Source of the DNA: Pollenia angustigena
Taxonomy: Eukaryota > Arthropoda > Insecta > Diptera > Polleniidae
Assembly (NCBI GenBank): GCA_930367215.1
Contig: OV884058.1
Location: 103,687,802-103,751,801, forward strand
DNA: 64,000 bases
Reading direction: 5' to 3'
A program made the position numbers and the translations under genes. Shown here one piece after another: positions 59,613 through 64,000 of the stretch. The notes under the pieces were generated by a model. It did no database searches and was not told where the DNA came from. It worked only from the letters and a program-made list of their open reading frames with translations. Numbering within the stretch: the stretch's first letter is position 1; every line of letters begins with the position of its first letter.

Positions 59613-61765
59613 CAGGCGCGGATCCAGCTTGAGCCTTAGGGGGGGGAAATTTTTTATGATACAAAAAAAAATTTGTTTTTAAAAGTTTATTAAAAGCAAT
59701 TTGTGTATATTATATTAAAAAAACTCAACAATAAGGTTAAATAAAATATTCAATATAAATTAAAATAAACTAATCTTTTTAAATAAGCAATTTATGATTT
59801 CCTTGTGAGGCAAATTTAAATAGTACAGTCTATGTTCAGTTTGCCATTGTTGATCCGAGCCATGTTTTTATTCGACGAAGGGTAGGAAATGACCTCTCGC
59901 TCGTAGCATTACTTACGAGCATTGAAACGAAAATTTGAAATATTTTTCTTAGATTTGGGTAGATATCTTCATCACAGTTTATTAAAGCATCTACAACGTT
60001 ATCTGATAGATTTTCAGATAACTTCCATGTTTGTTGCCAATGCTACAGTTCAGGCTCAAGTTTAGATGTTAGTAAGTGTTTATCTCGAGTTGTGTTTTTA
60101 AAAGTTTTATATCTGTATATGACTTGATTACACTTTGAGTAGAAGTTTTGGTATGTTCAATACATTAAAGATATCTATTGGAAAGGTGTTTTGAGATCTT
60201 CTAAAATAAATTCAATAAGAGAATGAAACCTACAACTCGGTAGAAATCTTCAACATTTTGGATGTAATTATTTCGTTCAAATCTTGTTTTTTAGGTTGGA
60301 ACCTCGATTTGAACGCAAATAACTTTACCTTTTTTAAAAATCACTTTAAATTGTTCTTCGGCTTTATTTCTTTTTTCTTCAAGGCACATGATTAAAGTTT
60401 TGATAAGGCTTGATCCTTTTTAAAGATCTATATCGTGCTTTTGTAAATGATACTAAGCGGCTGTGTTACAATAAGTATCACACTTAATATGTTTATTCCG
60501 CAAATAAATTCAAAAGTTCTAAGTGAGTTCCTTAATATAAGGCTCTTGATGAAGTATCTCTACCTTTGCACTGAGATATGTTTTCCAAAGCTTCTACTAT
60601 ATGATGTACACTTGTTGCAAAGTGTAAAGCTGAGTCGTGACGGTCCACCCATCTTGTCTCGCATAATGTAGAGAGTTTGGTTCCCAAATACTTTAGTAAA
60701 AACGTGTTTTGCCTGATTTACGGGAAATAGCAAGGCGTTTGTTTCGCATTTGTCGCGGTTTCCAGAATTTTTAAACAGCTCCATTTTCTGCTGACATCAA
60801 ACGACACCCATCAGTTTCAACTCCTATACAGTTTTTTTAGGTCAAGACTAAAATTTGTCAAAGTTTTAAGAACTGTTGATGATAGTGCCATCGCATCAAT
60901 TGAAACATCAGCGTCATAATCAATATCCTGTGAAGGCTCTTCAAATGCTTTTACAACAAAGCCAAAACAATTCTTCCTTAACAACTTTTTGTTGTATGTT
61001 GAAATATTTTAAAGATAAGGAAATCTGGCTTTTCCCCGACAAATCCTTGCGTTCGTCAAAAATTATCAAATAGGAATTTTTTTCATATAACTCATATATA
61101 TGTATGTACATAAATATTACAAATACTAAGGCTTTTTAATAATTCAACCGCACGCATTATCAAGTTAAACGTTTACTCTTTGGTTATACATAGATGGCAC
61201 CTGCTGGGATTGAATGTAGAATAATAACCCAGTAAAAACTTCGCCTACTTTTTCAAAATGAATAGCTTCTTTAACTCATTATTTTGTAGCTTTCTTCTAT
61301 AACTACATCTATAACAACTTCTATAACTACTTTTTTCTGGATGTGTGCAGGTAAAAAAATAATGACTTACTTTTTAATGCGTTCATTTTGGGACATCCCT
61401 TGTAAAATTCATTGGTTCTTTCAGTAGAATTGTAAGTAGTGCTCTTATGTTTTTCTGATTACTCAACACATTATTTTGTAGGCGAAGTTTTTACTGGGAA
61501 GTATTTGAATACATTAAACTAGATGTTTCATTGAAAATATCTAATAAATAACTATTAGGATGAAGATTTGGATACTTATTGAAAATTTGGTTAGAGATTC
61601 AATAAAAAAACAAAAAAAAAACCTTGCTGGGATTTCCAAAAATTGTGTACATTAAAAAAAGATAATATTAATGGGTATTCCTGTATTATCGAAATAAGCA
61701 AATCATATTTTTATAATTTACGGGGGGGAAATTTCCTTATTTCACCCCCCCTGAATCCGCGCCTG
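59613..61765 (-). pseudogene. decayed hAT (Tip100-type ends) with transposase relic, TSD GCAAGTAT
   Basis: Ends CAGGCGCGGATCCAG and CTGAATCCGCGCCTG, resembling the CAGGGGCGGATCCAG termini of Tip100-like hATs. GCAAGTAT lies at 59605-59612 and 61766-61773. The minus strand keeps pieces of transposase in order. ETDGCRLMSAENGAV (compare TDGA..MSG..NG) is at about 60790-60835. Near 59985-60045 is WKLSENLSDNVVDALINC, then DEDIYPNLRKIFQIFVSMLV, then NATSERSFPTLRRIKTWLGS (about 59860-59920), the canonical hAT dimerisation motif. Stops follow (after STMAN) and frames shift, so it is dead. A CCCAGTAAAAAC MITE interrupts its 5' side at 61228-61498. Confidence 0.85.
61228..61498. mobile_element. CCCAGTAAAAACTTCGC inverted-repeat element, copy B
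   Basis: CCCAGTAAAAACTTCGCCTAC ... GTAGGCGAAGTTTTTACTGGG, perfect over 21 bp. Reverse-complement match to 13375-13646. The flanks share AA (61226-61227, 61499-61500). Nested inside the hAT relic 59613-61765. Confidence 0.86.
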
Positions 61766-62391
61766 GCAAGTATGGACCATGTCAATATTAAAAAGAGTTT
61801 GCAGTGAAACGACATGTCTTCGTTTTTTAACGACGTGTTTTCGTTTTGAAACGATTTCAAAGCTAATCCTCTGGAGTATACCATGGAGTAGTTTTAAGAC
61901 TTCTCCTTTGTAATGCAAGCTGGGTTATATGGTCCTGCCCTAGGACATCGTACTGTAAAATAAGCCACTTTTTCCATTCATTGGGATTACCTTTGGACAA
62001 GTCCTTGCCCCTTATGGGCTACATTTTACCGGTTAAAAAAAATATATTGATAACGACAATCAAATCTCTTGTTATGAACACCAATTATGTGTTAATTCAG
62101 TTGCAGCTATCATTTATTCGGGTATAAGCACAATTTTGTTTTTAATAATCATACTAACAACTAACAATATCTGTTGTTATGACTGATAGTGTACTAAAAT
62201 TCAAATGTTGCTATCAAAACTATTATGCTAAGCAACGAAATTTTCAGTAATTGGAACCGAATTGTGTGATAGTATATGCAACCGACGAAATTCGATTGGC
62301 GCCAAATTCGGTTGTGGTCACGAATCTGTTTTCTCTGTGTAGTTACGGCCTTTTGCATTTTAGGTGAAGGTATGGAGTTTTATGGCTATAT

Positions 62392-62722
62392 AGCCTAGTA
62401 CTCTGTTCAAATTTGTGAAAAATGTTGAGCAACATTTTTTATTTCACACGAAAATTTTGACATGTATCAGTGTTACCTATCTTGCGAGTTTGTACATTTT
62501 GGCGTTTTTATTCATGTTAAGTATGCGACATTGTTTTGCGTATGTAAACAAACCCCACATGTATTTTATTAAAATTTATTTTTTTTGATAAAAAATTTAA
62601 TAAAAAAGCAAGTAAATATTGTTAAAAAACTGTTACCGGTTGTGTTATATAAATTTTTTATTTGTTTTAAAATAATCAGTTCATATTTTTTTGTTTTTGC
62701 TTAAAATTCCACGTGAAATAAG
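62392..62722. mobile_element. AAGCCT-type MITE, copy 2, split by the Mutator-like element
   Basis: Matches 6929-7240 (GCCTAGTACTCTGTTCAAAT, TTGCGAGTTTGTACA, AAACTGTTACCGGTT, AAATTCCACGTGAAATAA). It then breaks exactly where the Mutator-like element starts. The other half should lie beyond the window. Confidence 0.78.
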
Positions 62723-64000
62723 GGCTGTAGGAAATATCGCCCAAAGAAAAATGGCCCAAAAGAAAAAATGAAAAATCGCCCAAATGAAGAATCGCCCAAG
62801 CGAACATGAAAAATGACCCAAAAAGGTAAATATGAAATTTTGCCCAAAAAAAAACGAAAAAGAGCCCAAAAAGAAAATGAAAAATGACCCAAAAAGCAAA
62901 AACGAATTTTTTCCAAAAAAAAAAAAAAAAATTACTAAATTTGCAAAAAAGTGTTTATTATTCATATAAATTTAGGTGACATTTCATAACGTCCAGTGTC
63001 GTAGTGTCCTTGGACACTTTTAAAGTGTCATAATGTCCATCAAAGACGAGTACGAGGACGAGGACGTTATGACACTTTGCAACGTCCGCAACTTAACTTA
63101 TAATCAAAAATGTGTAAATTTTTTTTTAAAATACCGTTAAAATTTCAAGTGATTTTTTTAAAGATACTTATTTAACCATAATATGGTTGTCGGTGACAAT
63201 GATTTGGTTAAATTAAACATAATATATATTAAATATATATATCCAAAATAAGGATTTCATCTTCTATGGTATAACAAATACTAGCTTCGCTAACTAAAGC
63301 TTCTCTGTATAGCCGGCCTTCGGCCGGGCGCAAGGAATTTCTCCTCTATGGTATAACAAAGACCGGCTTCGCTAACTAAAGCTTCTCTGTATAGCCGGCC
63401 TTCGGCCGGGCGCAAGGATTTTCTCCTTTATGGTCTAACAAAAACCGGTTTCGCTAAGTAAAGCTTCGAAAAACTGCCTTGTTTCCGAACAAGGCCGACT
63501 ACGCAGAGAAGCTTTAGTTAGCGAAGCCGGTCTTTGTTATACCATAGAGGAGAAAATCCTTGCGCCCGGCCAAAGGTCGGCTATACAGAGAAGCTTTAAT
63601 TAGCGAAGCCAGTATTTGTTATACCATAGAAGAGAAAATCCTTATTTTCGATATATATGTACATATATATTTAATATATACACCCAGAGAAAAAGCTACA
63701 AAACCATTTTTAAAAAAATTCTACCGATATTATGTTTAATTTAACCAAATCATTGTCGCCGACAACCATATAATGGTTAAATTAGTTTCTTGAAAAATAG
63801 TTTTGTTGTTTGCAACCATAATAAAACATGGTTTTCTCTGCTATGTAAGATTATAGTAGAATTTTAAAAATAGCCCATTTTTTTGGGCCATTTTTCATAC
63901 AACATTTCATTATGAAAAATCACCCAAATTTAAAAAACGAAAAATCACCCAACAATAACGATAAATAGCCCAAAAATTTTGGGCCATTTTTCATATGAAA
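62723..64000. mobile_element. Mutator-like non-autonomous element, copy 2, incomplete at window end
   Basis: Starts GGCTGTAGGAAATATCGCCC at 62723 and runs as the inverse of 24427-25684 to the last base, about 70-80 bases short of its far end. The expected 9-bp duplication is TGAAATAAG (62714-62722). The central array at 63240-63660 has three direct ~82-bp units starting CTATGGTATAACAAA (63264, 63346, ~63427). Two inverted units follow, around a CTTGTTTCCGAACAAG stem. GGCCGGCCTTCGGCCGG-like palindromes occur within units. Non-coding. Confidence 0.82.

Larger units (their letters stand above)
58764..62339. mobile_element. TA-flanked element with CACAGA..AAAC ends, splitting the host element
   Basis: Left CACAGAAAACAAATTGG, right GAATCTGTTTTCTCTGTG. 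TA lies at 58762-58763 and 62340-62341, with an extra TA at the left. The sister element reads AAAGTGTAGTTACGG across the site at 53420-53434. Subterminal AATTGGTTG, CAACCGAATT and CGAAATTCG phrases appear at both ends. Start motif as in 32358-33382. Confidence 0.75.
57572..62370. mobile_element. TA-duplicating element TCGTCACCTAAAATGCAAAA, copy 2, enlarged by nested insertions
   Basis: Left TCGTCACCTAAAATGCAAAA at 57572; right TTTTGCATTTTAGGTGAAGG ending 62370. TA at 57570-57571 and 62371-62372. Collinear with 51592-53455 up to 58757, where a ~3.58-kb element splits it, then resumes at 62342. Non-coding apart from the nested hAT relic. Confidence 0.85.

Noticed and set aside
60447..61073. 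Plus-strand frames in the hAT relic
   Set aside because: The recognisable transposase pieces lie on the minus strand; these are antisense shadows.

Overview
This is nuclear DNA of an insect, most likely a higher (calyptrate-type) fly. It is very AT-rich. Its two real genes have fly-style structure: short GT-AG introns in one and a long first intron in the other. MADF/BESS and CENP-B/Psq-type DNA-binding proteins are typical of Diptera, and the spacers are full of the short, nested DNA transposons seen in calyptrate genomes. The species call is inference; gene family and repeat calls come from the sequence.

Genes. Only two protein genes look intact. (1) A minus-strand gene at 9274-10871 has three exons and encodes a 438-residue protein with two MADF domains followed by two BESS motifs. 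(2) A plus-strand gene at 32024-40713 has a 3-codon first exon, a ~7 kb intron loaded with transposons, and a large second exon. It encodes a 576-residue protein with a Psq/CENP-B type helix-turn-helix and two tandem CENP-B/Tc5-type modules. A third, broken gene at 22434-25724 is a gelsolin-family pseudogene that carries stop codons and was hit by two transposons 16 bp apart.

Repeats, left to right. 0-9.1 kb: a duplicated block (1775-9102; second copy 50200-56338) carrying four well-delimited hAT-like insertions, with further elements nested inside them. 11-21.8 kb: a tandem dimer, a run of hAT-like elements with 8-bp target duplications, and a ~790-bp fold-back whose arms carry tRNA-like sequence. 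22.4-25.7 kb: the gelsolin relic with a hAT-like and a Mutator-like insertion. 26.4-31 kb: dispersed TATACCC repeats, a Helitron-like element ending CTAG|T, a tRNA-derived SINE and a mariner relic. 32-39 kb: intron of gene 2 with two mariner relics, a 2.4-kb hAT-like element and MITEs. 41-49.6 kb: MITEs of several superfamilies. 49.6-57 kb: second copy of the duplicated block, with different insertions. 57.6-62.4 kb: a four-level nest ending in a decayed hAT transposase. 62.4-64 kb: a second copy of the Mutator-like element, cut by the window edge.

Because the two copies of the duplicated block received different insertions, each acts as the empty site for the other. That is why many element ends and target duplications can be placed to the base. 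No rRNA, functional tRNA, CRISPR array or operon is visible, and I see no autonomous, intact transposase.
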